Origin: Pseudalkalibacillus berkeleyi
Lineage (GTDB): Bacteria; Bacillota; Bacilli; Bacillales; Fictibacillaceae
Length of the DNA stretch: 64,000 nucleotides
Direction of reading: 5' to 3'
NCBI RefSeq assembly: GCF_021608225.1
Contig: NZ_JAKIJS010000001.1
Span: 310,001 to 374,000 of the forward strand
The notes under the pieces were generated by a model. That model was not told the DNA's origin. It saw only the letters and a list, made by a program, of their open reading frames with translations, and ran no database searches. Of this stretch, positions 1 to 8,669 are shown piece after piece. A program made the translations under genes and the position numbers. The stretch's first letter is position 1. Each line of letters opens with the position of its first letter.

Positions 1-15
1 TAGAGGTATTGAGAA

Positions 16-228
16 ATGAGAAGAGATAAGAAGTTTTTAATTGGTGCTGTAATAGGAACGGCTATAACCGCACTTTGTTGCTTCACACCCATTTTGATAA
101 TTCTTTTTGCGACGGTTGGGTTGGGGGCTTTAACAGGATACTTGGATTATGTATTGATTCCAGCACTGTTCGTTTTTATCGGATTAACGATTTACGCTTA
201 TAACAAATACAAAAAGGGGAGTGAATGA
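16..228 (+). CDS. merF: Mercury transport protein MerF
   Basis: Small inner-membrane protein that takes up Hg(II) and hands it to mercuric reductase. Two hydrophobic segments (about residues 8-30 and 46-62) and the signature ALCCFTP with vicinal Cys21-Cys22 in the first helix, followed by GLGALTGYLDYVLIPAL, mark it as MerF. It has 70 residues; known MerF proteins are usually near 80 and carry a second cysteine pair close to the C-terminus, which is absent here (tail KYKKGSE). GAGG precedes the ATG. The stop lies 3 nt before merA, so the two are co-transcribed and probably translationally coupled. A merR regulator would be expected to the left, outside the window. Confidence 0.9.
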   Translation: MRRDKKFLIGAVIGTAITALCCFTPILIILFATVGLGALTGYLDYVLIPALFVFIGLTIYAYNKYKKGSE

Positions 229-231
229 TTC

Positions 232-1623
232 ATGTACGATCTTATCGTCATAGGTTCAGGAGCGGCTTCATTTTCGGCAGCGATTCGAGCTGTCGAAGGT
301 GGTGCGAAAGTTGCGATGGTCGAGAAAGGTACAGTCGGTGGCACATGTGTGAACGTTGGTTGTGTTCCTTCGAAAACATTGTTGAGAGCGGGTGATATTC
401 AGCGTACCGCGAATCATCAACCTTTTAAAGGATTAAATCTTTCTGCAGAAGCCCCGGATCTTTCTAAATTGAAAAACCAAAAGGACGCACTTGTTAACCA
501 ACTCCGACAAGAAAAGTACGAGAACCTGATCGAGGATTATGGCTTTGAGTTCATAAAAGGAGAAGCTTCGTTCGTTGATGAGAAGACCATTACGGTATCA
601 GGTGAAAAATTTTCTACTAAGCATTTTCTCATCGCAACTGGCGCATCGCCTGCAATTCCTGCCATACCTGGTTTATCTGAAATAGACTTCTTGACGAGTA
701 CTACTGCACTTGATTTGACGGAAGTTCCAAAAAGCATTGCAATCATTGGTGCAGGATACGTTGCTATGGAACTCGGACAGTTGTTCCGCAACCTAGGATC
801 AGAAGTGACACTTTTGCAACGGAGTGACCGGGTTATGAAAGAGTACGATCAGGAGATATCAGACACTGTTGAAAAAGTACTTATAGACGAAGGCATTAAG
901 ATAAAGACAGGCGTTACCTATAAAAAAATAGATGAAGTAGACGACAAGAAGCGTATTCACTATATTCAGTCTGGAGCTAAACATACGATTGAAGCGGATG
1001 AAGTCATTGTTGCTGCAGGCAGAAATCCAAACACGACATCATTAAAGCTTGAAAATGCAGGTGTTGAGCTAGGGGACGCTGGAGAAGTAAAGACGAATGA
1101 ATACTTGCAGACGAATGTACCACACATTTATGCTGCAGGAGATGTCACGCTTGGACCTCAATTTGTATATGTTGCTGCCTATGAAGGTGGGCTTGTCGCG
1201 AAGAACATCCTGCAAGAGGAAAAACAGAAAGTGGATCTCAGCACCGTTCCAGCTGTAACTTTTACAAATCCATCAATTGCCTCAGTCGGAAAAACAGAGC
1301 AACAAGCGATTAAAGAAGGCTTGGAAGTCCAAACATCTGTCTTACCACTTGAGTCCGTGCCAAGAGCACTTGCTAACCAAGAAATGAACGGACTGTTTAA
1401 ACTTGTGATTGATGCGAATACGAAAAGGTTACTTGGTGCACAAGTCGTTTCAGAAAATGCTGGAGATGTGATTTATGCCGCAACCTTAGCGGTGAAATTC
1501 AATCTGACAGCCGATGATATCAAAGATACGATGGCACCGTACTTGACGATGGCAGAAGGTATTAAGCTCGCCAGCCTTTCATTCGATAAAGACGTATCGA
1601 AACTATCGTGCTGTGCGGGATAG
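232..1623 (+). CDS. merA: Mercuric reductase MerA
   Basis: Cytoplasmic FAD-dependent disulfide oxidoreductase reducing Hg(II) to volatile Hg(0) with NADPH. FAD-binding GSGAAS (residues 8-13), redox-active [13 protein letters not shown] (Cys39/Cys44), an NAD(P)-binding [11 protein letters not shown] near residue 170, the C-terminal dimerisation domain, and the MerA-specific C-terminal cysteine pair in SCCAG (Cys460-Cys461) that delivers Hg to the active site. At 463 residues it has no N-terminal heavy-metal-associated domain, which many but not all Bacillus MerA proteins carry. It follows merF by 3 nt and is closed by a strong terminator, so it is the last gene of the mer operon. Confidence 0.95.
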   Translation: MYDLIVIGSGAASFSAAIRAVEGGAKVAMVEKGTVGGTCVNVGCVPSKTLLRAGDIQRTANHQPFKGLNLSAEAPDLSKLKNQKDALVNQLRQEKYENLIEDYGFEFIKGEASFVDEKTITVSGEKFSTKHFLIATGASPAIPAIPGLSEIDFLTSTTALDLTEVPKSIAIIGAGYVAMELGQLFRNLGSEVTLLQRSDRVMKEYDQEISDTVEKVLIDEGIKIKTGVTYKKIDEVDDKKRIHYIQSGAKHTIEADEVIVAAGRNPNTTSLKLENAGVELGDAGEVKTNEYLQTNVPHIYAAGDVTLGPQFVYVAAYEGGLVAKNILQEEKQKVDLSTVPAVTFTNPSIASVGKTEQQAIKEGLEVQTSVLPLESVPRALANQEMNGLFKLVIDANTKRLLGAQVVSENAGDVIYAATLAVKFNLTADDIKDTMAPYLTMAEGIKLASLSFDKDVSKLSCCAG

Positions 1624-1636
1624 TACAATAACAAAA

Positions 1637-1661
1637 AGCGCCTTTAGGGAGGCGCTCTTTT
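1637..1661. terminator. Bidirectional Rho-independent terminator
   Basis: Stem AGCGCC/GGCGCT with an 8-nt loop, A-rich on the left and T-rich on the right. It sits between convergent merA and the SRPBCC gene and can end transcription from both sides. Confidence 0.85.
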
Positions 1662-1670
1662 ACATGTTCC

Positions 1671-2129
1671 TTAAATTTTCACAGCGGACAATGTTTTGCC
1701 TGTTTCAAGAAGGCTTTTCAGGTTACTGATAATAGCCGGCCATCCGTTGTTCACGCCTTGGAAAGTGTTCGGGTCATTACTAAAATCTCTTTCAGAGAGG
1801 TTTTCATGTATCACCGTCAACTTCACCGTATCGTCCATTTGCTTTAAGTCAAACGTCACGGTCATTTGCTGCACCCGATCAACAGGATCTTTTGGAGAAA
1901 GCCATGTATATTTCAACATTTCGTAAGGCTCACTTTTTAACACTGTTCCGTGAATATCAATCTCATCATTTTCACGTAGAAAGGTGACTTCTGCTCCTTT
2001 CGTCCAATCTGACACGACCCTATGCCCAAAGAAATATTGTTTCGTAAATTCTCCTGAAGTTAGTGCTTCCCAAATTTTTTCCGGTGTTGATGCAATATAA
2101 GTCGCATACACGAAGGTTCGGTTATTCAT
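1671..2129 (-). CDS. SRPBCC (AHSA1-type) domain protein
   Basis: 152-residue protein of the START/SRPBCC fold, AHSA1 subgroup: N-terminal TPEKIWEALTSGEFTKQYFFG, a central beta-rich part with YTWLSPKDP, and a C-terminal helix containing NGWPAIISNLKSLLETG, all typical of this hydrophobic-ligand-binding family. The substrate is unknown. Its start overlaps the stop of the upstream ArsR gene by 8 nt, a widespread ArsR-SRPBCC pairing in Bacillaceae in which both are co-transcribed. AGGAGG-like sequence precedes the ATG inside the end of the arsR-type gene. Confidence 0.85.
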   Translation of the reverse strand: MNNRTFVYATYIASTPEKIWEALTSGEFTKQYFFGHRVVSDWTKGAEVTFLRENDEIDIHGTVLKSEPYEMLKYTWLSPKDPVDRVQQMTVTFDLKQMDDTVKLTVIHENLSERDFSNDPNTFQGVNNGWPAIISNLKSLLETGKTLSAVKI

Positions 2130-2439
2130 TATTTTCCTCCTCTAATTTGTTTTTCATGTCGGTGAGCGATTTCACTTTGTTTTGATCAAATTTTCCAATC
2201 CACCGGTCATAAATGTTACCAATTGGAGCGGTGTTCAAATAATGGTGCTTCGTACGTCCTTTCCATACGACAGTAATAAGATCTGCATCCTCTAAAATTC
2301 TCAAGTGCTTCGTTGTTGCTTGCCTAGACATATCAAGATGCTCTACCAATTCGGAAAGTGTTTGTCCATTTGATTGGAAGAGTGAATCTAACAAATGTCT
2401 GCGATTTGAATCGGCCAATGCTTTAAATACTTTATCCAT
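2122..2439 (-). CDS. ArsR-family winged-helix repressor
   Basis: About 105 residues. Starts MDKVFKALADSNRRHLLDSL, the usual beginning of this family, followed by a winged helix with recognition helix SRQATTKHLRILEDADLI and the wing GRTKHHYLN. No cysteine metal site is visible, consistent with the non-metal ArsR proteins that pair with SRPBCC proteins. A longer frame upstream exists, but the family start and promoter position favour the ATG at 2439. The gene overlaps the SRPBCC gene by 8 nt. Almost no space remains between the -10 box and the ATG, so the mRNA is probably leaderless; an inverted repeat in the promoter spacer suggests autorepression. Confidence 0.85.
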   Translation of the reverse strand: MDKVFKALADSNRRHLLDSLFQSNGQTLSELVEHLDMSRQATTKHLRILEDADLITVVWKGRTKHHYLNTAPIGNIYDRWIGKFDQNKVKSLTDMKNKLEEENNE

Positions 2440-2475
2440 GAACCTATTATATGCAACTGAAAGGTTGCTTGTCAA
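2440..2475 (-). promoter_or_regulatory. Consensus sigma-A promoter giving a leaderless arsR-type transcript
   Basis: On the minus strand TTGACA (2475-2470), an 18-bp spacer and TATAAT (2451-2446) are followed after 6 nt by the ATG at 2439. Initiation about 7 nt past the -10 would fall at the start codon. The spacer holds the dyad GCAAC-CTTTCA-GTTGC, a candidate operator. Confidence 0.7.
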
Positions 2476-2481
2476 TCGGAT

Positions 2482-2508
2482 AAAAAGCAACGAATACTCG
2501 TTGCTTCA
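2482..2508 (-). terminator. Terminator of the dnaN paralog
   Basis: Minus-strand stem AAGCAACGA/TCGTTGCTT with a 3-4 nt loop followed by a T run, directly after the stop at 2514 and just before the arsR-type promoter. Confidence 0.8.
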
Positions 2509-2513
2509 AATAA

Positions 2514-3644
2514 TTAGGAGCGAACAGGTGAGATGAGGTGTAATTGGTCCTCTCGATTCGCAGGCTTTATCAATATTGGTCTCATCGAACCATTGAAACT
2601 GATAGAGACTTCTTGATCATTCATTGTTTTCAATGCATCGATTATGTACTGTCCATCGAATGTAATATCCAATGCTTTTTCTCCAGTGATTTGTTTTACA
2701 CTCTGCCATTCACATATTTGTCCAACTTCAGAAGAGAGGGATGATATTTGAATTTGGTCATCTTCTTCTGATAGTTTTAGCGTTACATTATTGTTCTGTT
2801 TATCACTTGCTAATATGTATGACCTATCGATTCCTTTCAATAGTTCCTTTGTATCCATAATGATTTCAGTCGTTGTTTCAGATGGAATTAATCCAGAGGT
2901 ACTTGGGTAATCGCCACCAATTAAACGTGAATATAATTTGATGTCTTCAGCCTCAAATAGGATATGATGGTCACTTATTGAGATCTCCAAATGCTCACAA
3001 AATGAAGAGCTGAGTTTCAAGAATTCAGTTAGTGTAGACTGAGGTATAATACATGAAATCTCACAATCGGACTGAATCGGTAAGGATCGCATTGCTAGTC
3101 TAATTGAATTGGTAGCTACTGCCAACAGCTTTTCGGTAGTGAAAGACACATGGATCCCTGTTAATGCAGGTCTAGATTGATTTGTAGAAACTGCAAAGGA
3201 TGTCTGCTTAATGACTTCAACAAGTTGAGCTGAGTTCATCTTTAACCGGACGTGAGTAGGAGCATCAGGAATATCGGGGAATTCTTCCAAACGAACCTGA
3301 TTTAATCTCGTATTGATTGACTCGGATTCGATATTGATAAACCGATCATCATTTACTGTTACTGAAATTTGATCTGGAAGTCGTTTAACTATTTCGGTAA
3401 AAGCTTTGCTTGGAACGTAAACTATGCCAGTTTTTTGGATACTTACGATTTGCTGATCTCCAATCTTAACAGGAATGTCTCTTTGTATGAAAAAATCTAA
3501 ATTTGTGCCAACGAGGGTCAATCTATCTTCTTTAGCTATAATTGAAATTCCTGATGTAACCGGGATGAGTGAGGATGAAGAAATGACTTTTCGTATGTCA
3601 GATAGTGCATCTAGAAAATGTGTTTTGTTAACGGTAAACTCCAT
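2514..3644 (-). CDS. DNA polymerase III beta clamp, second copy (DnaN paralog)
   Basis: 376-residue sliding clamp with the three-domain DnaN fold: N-terminal MEFTVNKTHFLDALSDIRKV, middle-domain motif FAVSTNQSRPALTGIHVSF, and C-terminal LHLISPVRS resembling the usual PVRT-type end. Clamps tether polymerases and mismatch-repair proteins to DNA. The neighbourhood (mer operon, no dnaA, recF or gyrB) is not that of the replication-origin dnaN, so this is an extra copy, as known in some Bacillus species. GGAAGGAG precedes the ATG. A hairpin with a T7 tract lies only about 16 nt upstream of the start, so read-through of an attenuator may be needed for expression. Confidence 0.85.
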   Translation of the reverse strand: MEFTVNKTHFLDALSDIRKVISSSSLIPVTSGISIIAKEDRLTLVGTNLDFFIQRDIPVKIGDQQIVSIQKTGIVYVPSKAFTEIVKRLPDQISVTVNDDRFINIESESINTRLNQVRLEEFPDIPDAPTHVRLKMNSAQLVEVIKQTSFAVSTNQSRPALTGIHVSFTTEKLLAVATNSIRLAMRSLPIQSDCEISCIIPQSTLTEFLKLSSSFCEHLEISISDHHILFEAEDIKLYSRLIGGDYPSTSGLIPSETTTEIIMDTKELLKGIDRSYILASDKQNNNVTLKLSEEDDQIQISSLSSEVGQICEWQSVKQITGEKALDITFDGQYIIDALKTMNDQEVSISFNGSMRPILIKPANREDQLHLISPVRS

Positions 3645-3660
3645 TTAATACTCCTTCCGT

Positions 3661-3689
3661 AAAAAAACGACCGACATATCTTGCCGATC
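3661..3689 (-). promoter_or_regulatory. Terminator-like hairpin in the leader of the dnaN paralog
   Basis: Minus-strand stem GATCGGCA/TGTCGGTC (8 pairs including two G-U), loop AGATA, then G and seven T, ending 16 nt before the ATG at 3644. A possible promoter lies upstream on the same strand (TTCAAG, 17 bp, CATAAT near 3726-3755), which would place the hairpin in the mRNA leader as an attenuator. It could instead simply terminate the upstream sigma-like gene. Confidence 0.5.
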
Positions 3690-3797
3690 CATTGTCCTAC
3701 CACTCTGTTAGTGGGGTGTTCCTTATTATGTACTTGGCATTTTCACACTTGAAGACTTTCTATTGTTATATTAACATTAAATTCCATAGAGTTGTAG

Positions 3798-4088
3798 TTA
3801 ACAAATTTTTGCTTCTGTACATTTGGTATGCATGCACTTTAACCGTTTTACAAGACAAATAGATAGATGTTTTTCTTTTGTGTTTAGGAATAATAGGGGA
3901 TTCTTCCAGATATCTTGAAATAAACTTCTTAATAACCGTTCTGATTTGATACGATCTGCGGTCATGTTCATTGCATAGTTAAATAACATTTTATGATAAA
4001 GATCATAACAATGATCTAGTGCGCCACGGTCTTTTTGAAGTACTTTTTCAAGTAATATCTTTTCAGAAGATTTCATTAGAAGACACAA
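3798..4088 (-). CDS. Sigma-70 region 2-like small protein
   Basis: 96 residues if started at TTG 4088 (AAGG 6 nt upstream), 92 if at ATG 4076. The stretch KDRGALDHCYDLYHKMLFNYAMNMT followed by SERLLRSLFQDIWKNP resembles region 2 of ECF sigma factors (LYEnYhpxLynfAlrmt...qdvFlklWk). Region 4, needed for -35 recognition, is absent, so this is either a shortened sigma-like protein or a decayed gene. The basic, Cys-containing tail (KRLKCMHTKCTEAKIC) is unusual. The ends of the resemblance are based on eye alignment only. Confidence 0.45.
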   Translation of the reverse strand: MCLLMKSSEKILLEKVLQKDRGALDHCYDLYHKMLFNYAMNMTADRIKSERLLRSLFQDIWKNPLLFLNTKEKHLSICLVKRLKCMHTKCTEAKIC

Positions 4089-4195
4089 CCCTTTCCTTAG
4101 GCGCTACTACTTTAGTTCTATTCCTTTTATCCCCAGTTAATAAACACATTTTTTTACAATTGTTACAATTACATAACATATAGGAGGCTAAGCCC

Positions 4196-4744
4196 ATGAA
4201 AAAAATCGCTGTAATTGGTTGTCCTGGTGCAGGGAAGTCGACGCTCTCCAAAAAGCTAGGGGAGAGTCTAGAAATTGAAGTATTCCATTTGGATCGACTT
4301 TACTGGAAGCCTGGTTGGGTTGAGACTCCGAGAGAAGATCTACGCGCCATTCAAGAACAAATTGTGAAGCAAGATACCTGGATTATTGATGGTAACTTTA
4401 GTGGAACTTTAGACATACGGTTAGAGGCGGCGGATACGATCGTGTTTCTAGACGTGCCAAGAATAAAGTGCTGTTATAGAGTCCTCAAGCGGAGGTTCAT
4501 GTATCATGGGAAAACTCGACCTGACATTGGTGAAGGGTGCCCAGAACGAATTCCATTAGAATTTCTACGCTACGTTTGGAAGTTCCAAAATGATCAGAGA
4601 CCTCAATTACTAGAGAGGCTCTCACGTCTAGATCATCAGAAATGCATGATCACCTTATCTAGTGAAAAGGATATTGACTTGTTCTTAGAACTTGCGAATC
4701 AAGAAAGGATATTAAGAGAAGAAATCAGCGCATCAAAGTTATAG
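4196..4744 (+). CDS. P-loop kinase-like protein (FlaR / topology-modulation family)
   Basis: 182 residues. Walker A GCPGAGKS at residues 8-15, the family block FHLDRLYWKPGWVETPRE, and IIDGNFSGTLDIRLEAADTIVFLDVPR, as in the adenylate-kinase-like proteins usually annotated as DNA topology modulation protein FlaR. The biochemical substrate is not established; a small-molecule kinase is likely. AGGAGG precedes the ATG and a terminator follows, so it is monocistronic. It is divergent from the sigma-like gene on its left. Confidence 0.8.
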   Translation: MKKIAVIGCPGAGKSTLSKKLGESLEIEVFHLDRLYWKPGWVETPREDLRAIQEQIVKQDTWIIDGNFSGTLDIRLEAADTIVFLDVPRIKCCYRVLKRRFMYHGKTRPDIGEGCPERIPLEFLRYVWKFQNDQRPQLLERLSRLDHQKCMITLSSEKDIDLFLELANQERILREEISASKL

Positions 4745-4752
4745 AAGATCAA

Positions 4753-4781
4753 GACGCCCCGAGTTTAAAGGGCGTTTTTTT
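4753..4781 (+). terminator. Rho-independent terminator
   Basis: Stem ACGCCC/GGGCGT followed by seven T, 9 nt after the kinase-like gene. Confidence 0.85.
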
Positions 4782-4945
4782 GCGCATAAAATAAGCTTGT
4801 CTTTTAGAGAAAAACAGGTATTTTGTCCTGGAAATTTCAAATAAATTAGACAACTAGTAGTACATGGATTTTAAACTTTTGTACGTAGGAAGTAGCCGTT
4901 CTTATATGGAAGCCCTATTAGAATACAAATAGGGAGGACATCTTT

Positions 4946-6427
4946 ATGAACAGAACATTAGCCATCTTCGCATCAATCATGTTGACTTTCAGCATGGTAG
5001 TCCCATCAGTAGAAGCAGCGAGCGTCAAGTTGGAAGGAGAAGCGAGTGTGCCCGTTTTATCTAGTGAGAACGTACAACTAGTGAATAATATTCCACACCT
5101 GTCAATCATATCTGCAGCTTTTTCCAGTAAGGAACCTTTCATGTATGCAAACACACTAACTGGAATTGCAATTTATGATATTTCAGATCCAACAAATCCT
5201 CAGTTGAAAGGAGAACTACCAGAAGCTCATTTTGAAAATGAAGATATGACATTTGGAGAAAGGGAGGATGGTACTAAGTTCGTCATCATTGGATATGATC
5301 CTGCTGGTGTAACACCGACCTATGATGATAAGAGTATATCGACAGGTGCTGAAATTGCAGTTGTTGATGTATCCGATCCAGCCAATCCTTATATCGCATC
5401 TCGTGTACAAACGACTACTCGTACGCATACCGTTACGTGTGCCAATGATGAATGTACGTATGCATATACTTCGGGAAGCGAAGATAAGGATGGAAATCCA
5501 GCATTTTCAATTATTAACTTGGAAGACCCTGCGAACCCTTTTGAAGAGAAAGTGTTTCCGAGCTCAGTTGATACAGTTGGCCATGATTGGGATATAGACT
5601 CATCTGGTATCGCATGGCACACTGGACTTGCTGGTACGGTCGCCTACGATATTTCTGACCCAGTGAATCCAAGAGTTCTGAACTCAACCGACGAAAGGGG
5701 ATTGAACGGAACTTCATGGAATAACTTTATTCATCACAACACGCTGAGACCAAACGGAGATCAATTTGTCAGTCGTGCACCAGAAGATATGGAGACAGAT
5801 GAAAGTACTGAAAGAAGTGCGAATCAAGTTCGTTCAGGAGAAGTTGTTATGGTTACAGAAGAGGATTACTTACACCCAGGAACGTGTGAAGATGAAGGAT
5901 CATTCCAAACTTGGCATTTGCAAAACTTAGACGAATTTTCTGGGGAAGGAAATGTTGCACCGGGTTCGGGATCAGTTGAGCCACTTGACTCTTGGAATTC
6001 AAAAATATTAGGAACAGATGAAAATACGAAAGCTGGATTTATATGCTCAGCACACTATTCTTCCTACCATGAGGATGGATTTGTGTCGATTGGGTATTAT
6101 CAACAAGGTGTTCGTATTCTGGATGTAAGAAACCCAACGGATATCAAGCAAATTGGCTACTGGTTTACTGGCATCCAAGAAGCGTGGGGCGCACAATGGG
6201 TACCTGCTCGAAATGAGAAAGGTCAAACAACTGGAGAGCATACGAATTATGTTTATGCGTATGATCCGACAAGAGGATTGGATATTTTGAAAGTGACTTT
6301 CCCAAATGAGTCACCGGCGAATACTTTAAATCTAGAAGCACAAATCAGCCTAGACATGATTCAAGTACCTGCTACTGATTTGTCTGAAGCACTTCAAGAC
6401 AAGATGTCACACAGTCATAGTCACTAA
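4946..6427 (+). CDS. Secreted LVIVD-repeat protein
   Basis: 493 residues with a signal peptide (MNRTLAIFASIMLTFSMVVPSVEAA, cleavage near residue 25). Repeated blocks of the type YDISDPTNPQLKG, VVDVSDPANPYIAS, YDISDPVNPRV and LDVRNPTDIKQIG are LVIVD repeats, which form beta-propeller-like surface domains of unknown function in secreted bacterial proteins. The C-terminus is His-rich (MSHSHSH), possibly metal binding. GGGAGG lies upstream of the ATG. It is flanked by terminators on both sides, so it stands alone; it is next to, but not part of, the siderophore operon. Confidence 0.75.
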   Translation: MNRTLAIFASIMLTFSMVVPSVEAASVKLEGEASVPVLSSENVQLVNNIPHLSIISAAFSSKEPFMYANTLTGIAIYDISDPTNPQLKGELPEAHFENEDMTFGEREDGTKFVIIGYDPAGVTPTYDDKSISTGAEIAVVDVSDPANPYIASRVQTTTRTHTVTCANDECTYAYTSGSEDKDGNPAFSIINLEDPANPFEEKVFPSSVDTVGHDWDIDSSGIAWHTGLAGTVAYDISDPVNPRVLNSTDERGLNGTSWNNFIHHNTLRPNGDQFVSRAPEDMETDESTERSANQVRSGEVVMVTEEDYLHPGTCEDEGSFQTWHLQNLDEFSGEGNVAPGSGSVEPLDSWNSKILGTDENTKAGFICSAHYSSYHEDGFVSIGYYQQGVRILDVRNPTDIKQIGYWFTGIQEAWGAQWVPARNEKGQTTGEHTNYVYAYDPTRGLDILKVTFPNESPANTLNLEAQISLDMIQVPATDLSEALQDKMSHSHSH

Positions 6428-6460
6428 ATATGCAGTTTCCCTCATAGTAATTCTCTTATT

Positions 6461-6493
6461 TAAGAGCACTCAGCAATGCTGGGTGTTCTTTTT
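6461..6493 (+). terminator. Rho-independent terminator
   Basis: Twelve-pair stem AAGAGCACTCAG/CTGGGTGTTCTT (G-U pairs included), loop CAATG, then T run, closing the LVIVD gene. Confidence 0.8.
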
Positions 6494-6598
6494 TAGTCCT
6501 GGATAGGTAAAAAGACTCACTTACATACAGATTTATGCAAGAATAGCCAAATAATTGAGGGATATCTGTATCTTATGAATCGGATTACGAGAATTCAA

Positions 6599-6657
6599 TT
6601 GACATTGAGAATCAATATCAATTAATATTAGTATTGCTTAAATGATAATCATTTTCA
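6599..6657 (+). promoter_or_regulatory. Siderophore operon promoter with two Fur boxes
   Basis: TTGACA (6599-6604) and a weak -10 (TAATAT, 6623-6628). TGAGAATCAATATCA (6606-6620) matches the 7-1-7 Fur consensus TGATAATNATTATCA at 12 of 14 defined positions and fills the promoter spacer; TGATAATCATTTTCA (6643-6657) matches at 13 of 14 and lies in the 5' leader. Iron-replete repression by Fur is strongly suggested. Confidence 0.85.
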
Positions 6658-6701
6658 ATAACTTGACATATAACGATGATTCGAAAGAGGAGGGGACGAT
6701 T

Positions 6702-8669
6702 TTGACAACCATACTTAAAGATGACCCACTTAAATTAGCAGATTACGGAACTGAAGTTCTCGCACATTTGCAAACTGATTTTCCTTATTTAGTAGATGCT
6801 TATCATGCAAATTTAAAACATGCAGAAAAGACCATTCTCCATCAGCTCATTCAAGCAATTTTACGAGAGAAAATTGTAGACATTGAATGGGAAAATGTAG
6901 ATTCCTCCAGTCAAATGAGTGCCGCAATCAAGTTGAATAAGGAAGAGCAAATCATTGTTCCAATTAAAAAGCTATATACGTTGAAACATATTGATATTGA
7001 TGGTGAAATCCTTTACTCAGACCGCCTAGGGGAGAAGAGTACAATTATCAATCCTGATCAACTCTTAACCTTACTCATTGTGAACGGGATCGCTGTAACA
7101 TTTGATAATATTGAACAGTTTTGCAACGAAATTACGAATAGCACTTATAATTATGCGCTAGCATTGACAAGTGCGGAACATAGACAGAAGTTCATTAAAG
7201 TTGATGCTTCCAATATCGAAGCTTCCAACACGATTGAATATATTCAAAGAAAACAACAACTCCATCAGAACTATAGTCCACTTACGTTTTTTGAACAATG
7301 GGTTATCCAAGGGCACACAATCCATCCGTGTTCAAGAACGAGACTTGGTTTGTCACCAAATGATGTAACAGGTTTTGCCCCAGAATGGGAAGGACAACCG
7401 AGCGTTGTTCCTGTTGCGGTCCATAAAGATCACTGCAGACTGACGCATCATGACACACATTCAACAACTCAGATCATTTTTGATGAGTATCCGACGGTAA
7501 AGCGCGCATTCTATGAAACACTTGAAAACAACCAGCTTGAACCGTCTCAGTTTGAACTGATTCCTGTTCATCCGTGGCAGCTTGAACATACGATTCGAAA
7601 ATTTTACAAGCAAGAGCTCAACTCAAATGTGATTATCCCAATTGAGGATACATCCATTGAGACGGGGGCTTTAATTTCATTCAGGTCATTGGCTCCACTT
7701 AACAGCCTAACGAATCATCACATTAAGACGGCTATAAATGTTCAAATGACGAGCGCTGTACGAACTGTATCTGCCGCTTCAACAAAAAACGGACCCGTAA
7801 TCTCAGAGGTGTTGCGTACCATTCAAAATGACGATTCGTTCCTTTCGAATGCTTTAAGCTTCATGCGTGAAAGTGCAGGCATCCATTATGAACCGGAGGA
7901 TCCGGAGAGTCCTGAAGAACGCCACTTTCTGCAAAAGAATTTGGCTTCCATTTTACGAGAAAATCCAGAAAAAACGCTCGAAGAAGGTGAGATTGCGATT
8001 CCGGCAGCAGCTTTAATTGCGGAGTCACCGGTTACACAGCAACTCATTCTTGAAGAATTAGTGCGAACGTACGCAGGTCACAACGCGTTAAAGATAGAGG
8101 ATGCGGCAGTGGATTATATAGAAAAATACGCAAATGTTCTATTGCCAGGCGTGCTGACACTCATTACGAAGTATGGCATTAGCATGGAGGTTCATCTTCA
8201 GAACAGTGTATGTGTATTCCGGAATGGACTACCGGAGCGTATGATTGTGAGGGATAACGGTGGAATTAGGATTCATGAAGAGAGGTTAAAGGCGTTTATG
8301 ACGTTTGATGATCTCGATAACAGTACGAACTTGATCACGACTGAACGTGAACCGTTAATTGAAATCTTCTTCCATGCGATTATTCATAACCACCTTGGTG
8401 AGATGATTGTTGCATTATCTCGCGCACTCGAAATGAGTGAAGAAAGACTGTGGGCATCTGTCAAAAACGTTATTGACCACGTTTATATCGCATTACTACG
8501 GGATGCCTCTATACCAAAAGAGAATTTCGAAGATCAACAGCTCGTCTTCTCTGAGCAATCTCGATTGAAAGCACTAGTGAAAATGAGACTCACAGACAAG
8601 TTTACGGAAAATGCCTATGTAGATGTAGCAAATCCTTTATTTTCTAAAGACGAGGTGTTCACAAAATGA
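6702..8669 (+). CDS. NIS siderophore synthetase 1 (IucA/IucC family)
   Basis: ATP-dependent enzyme condensing a carboxylate such as citrate with an amine or alcohol. 655 residues from TTG 6702, chosen because AGAGGAGGGG sits 8 nt before it; an in-frame ATG at 6642 would lie inside a Fur box without a ribosome site. Family motifs: GHTIHPCSRTRLG (usual GHpxHPxxKxRxG, here Arg where Lys is usual), HPWQLEH, SAVRTVSAAS, the segment AESPVTQQLILEELV, and KYGISMEVHLQNSVCVF with RDNGGIRIHEERL. First gene of a four-gene operon whose members overlap or nearly touch; it overlaps synthetase 2 by 4 nt. Subtype (A, B or C) cannot be assigned by eye. Confidence 0.9.
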   Translation: MTTILKDDPLKLADYGTEVLAHLQTDFPYLVDAYHANLKHAEKTILHQLIQAILREKIVDIEWENVDSSSQMSAAIKLNKEEQIIVPIKKLYTLKHIDIDGEILYSDRLGEKSTIINPDQLLTLLIVNGIAVTFDNIEQFCNEITNSTYNYALALTSAEHRQKFIKVDASNIEASNTIEYIQRKQQLHQNYSPLTFFEQWVIQGHTIHPCSRTRLGLSPNDVTGFAPEWEGQPSVVPVAVHKDHCRLTHHDTHSTTQIIFDEYPTVKRAFYETLENNQLEPSQFELIPVHPWQLEHTIRKFYKQELNSNVIIPIEDTSIETGALISFRSLAPLNSLTNHHIKTAINVQMTSAVRTVSAASTKNGPVISEVLRTIQNDDSFLSNALSFMRESAGIHYEPEDPESPEERHFLQKNLASILRENPEKTLEEGEIAIPAAALIAESPVTQQLILEELVRTYAGHNALKIEDAAVDYIEKYANVLLPGVLTLITKYGISMEVHLQNSVCVFRNGLPERMIVRDNGGIRIHEERLKAFMTFDDLDNSTNLITTEREPLIEIFFHAIIHNHLGEMIVALSRALEMSEERLWASVKNVIDHVYIALLRDASIPKENFEDQQLVFSEQSRLKALVKMRLTDKFTENAYVDVANPLFSKDEVFTK

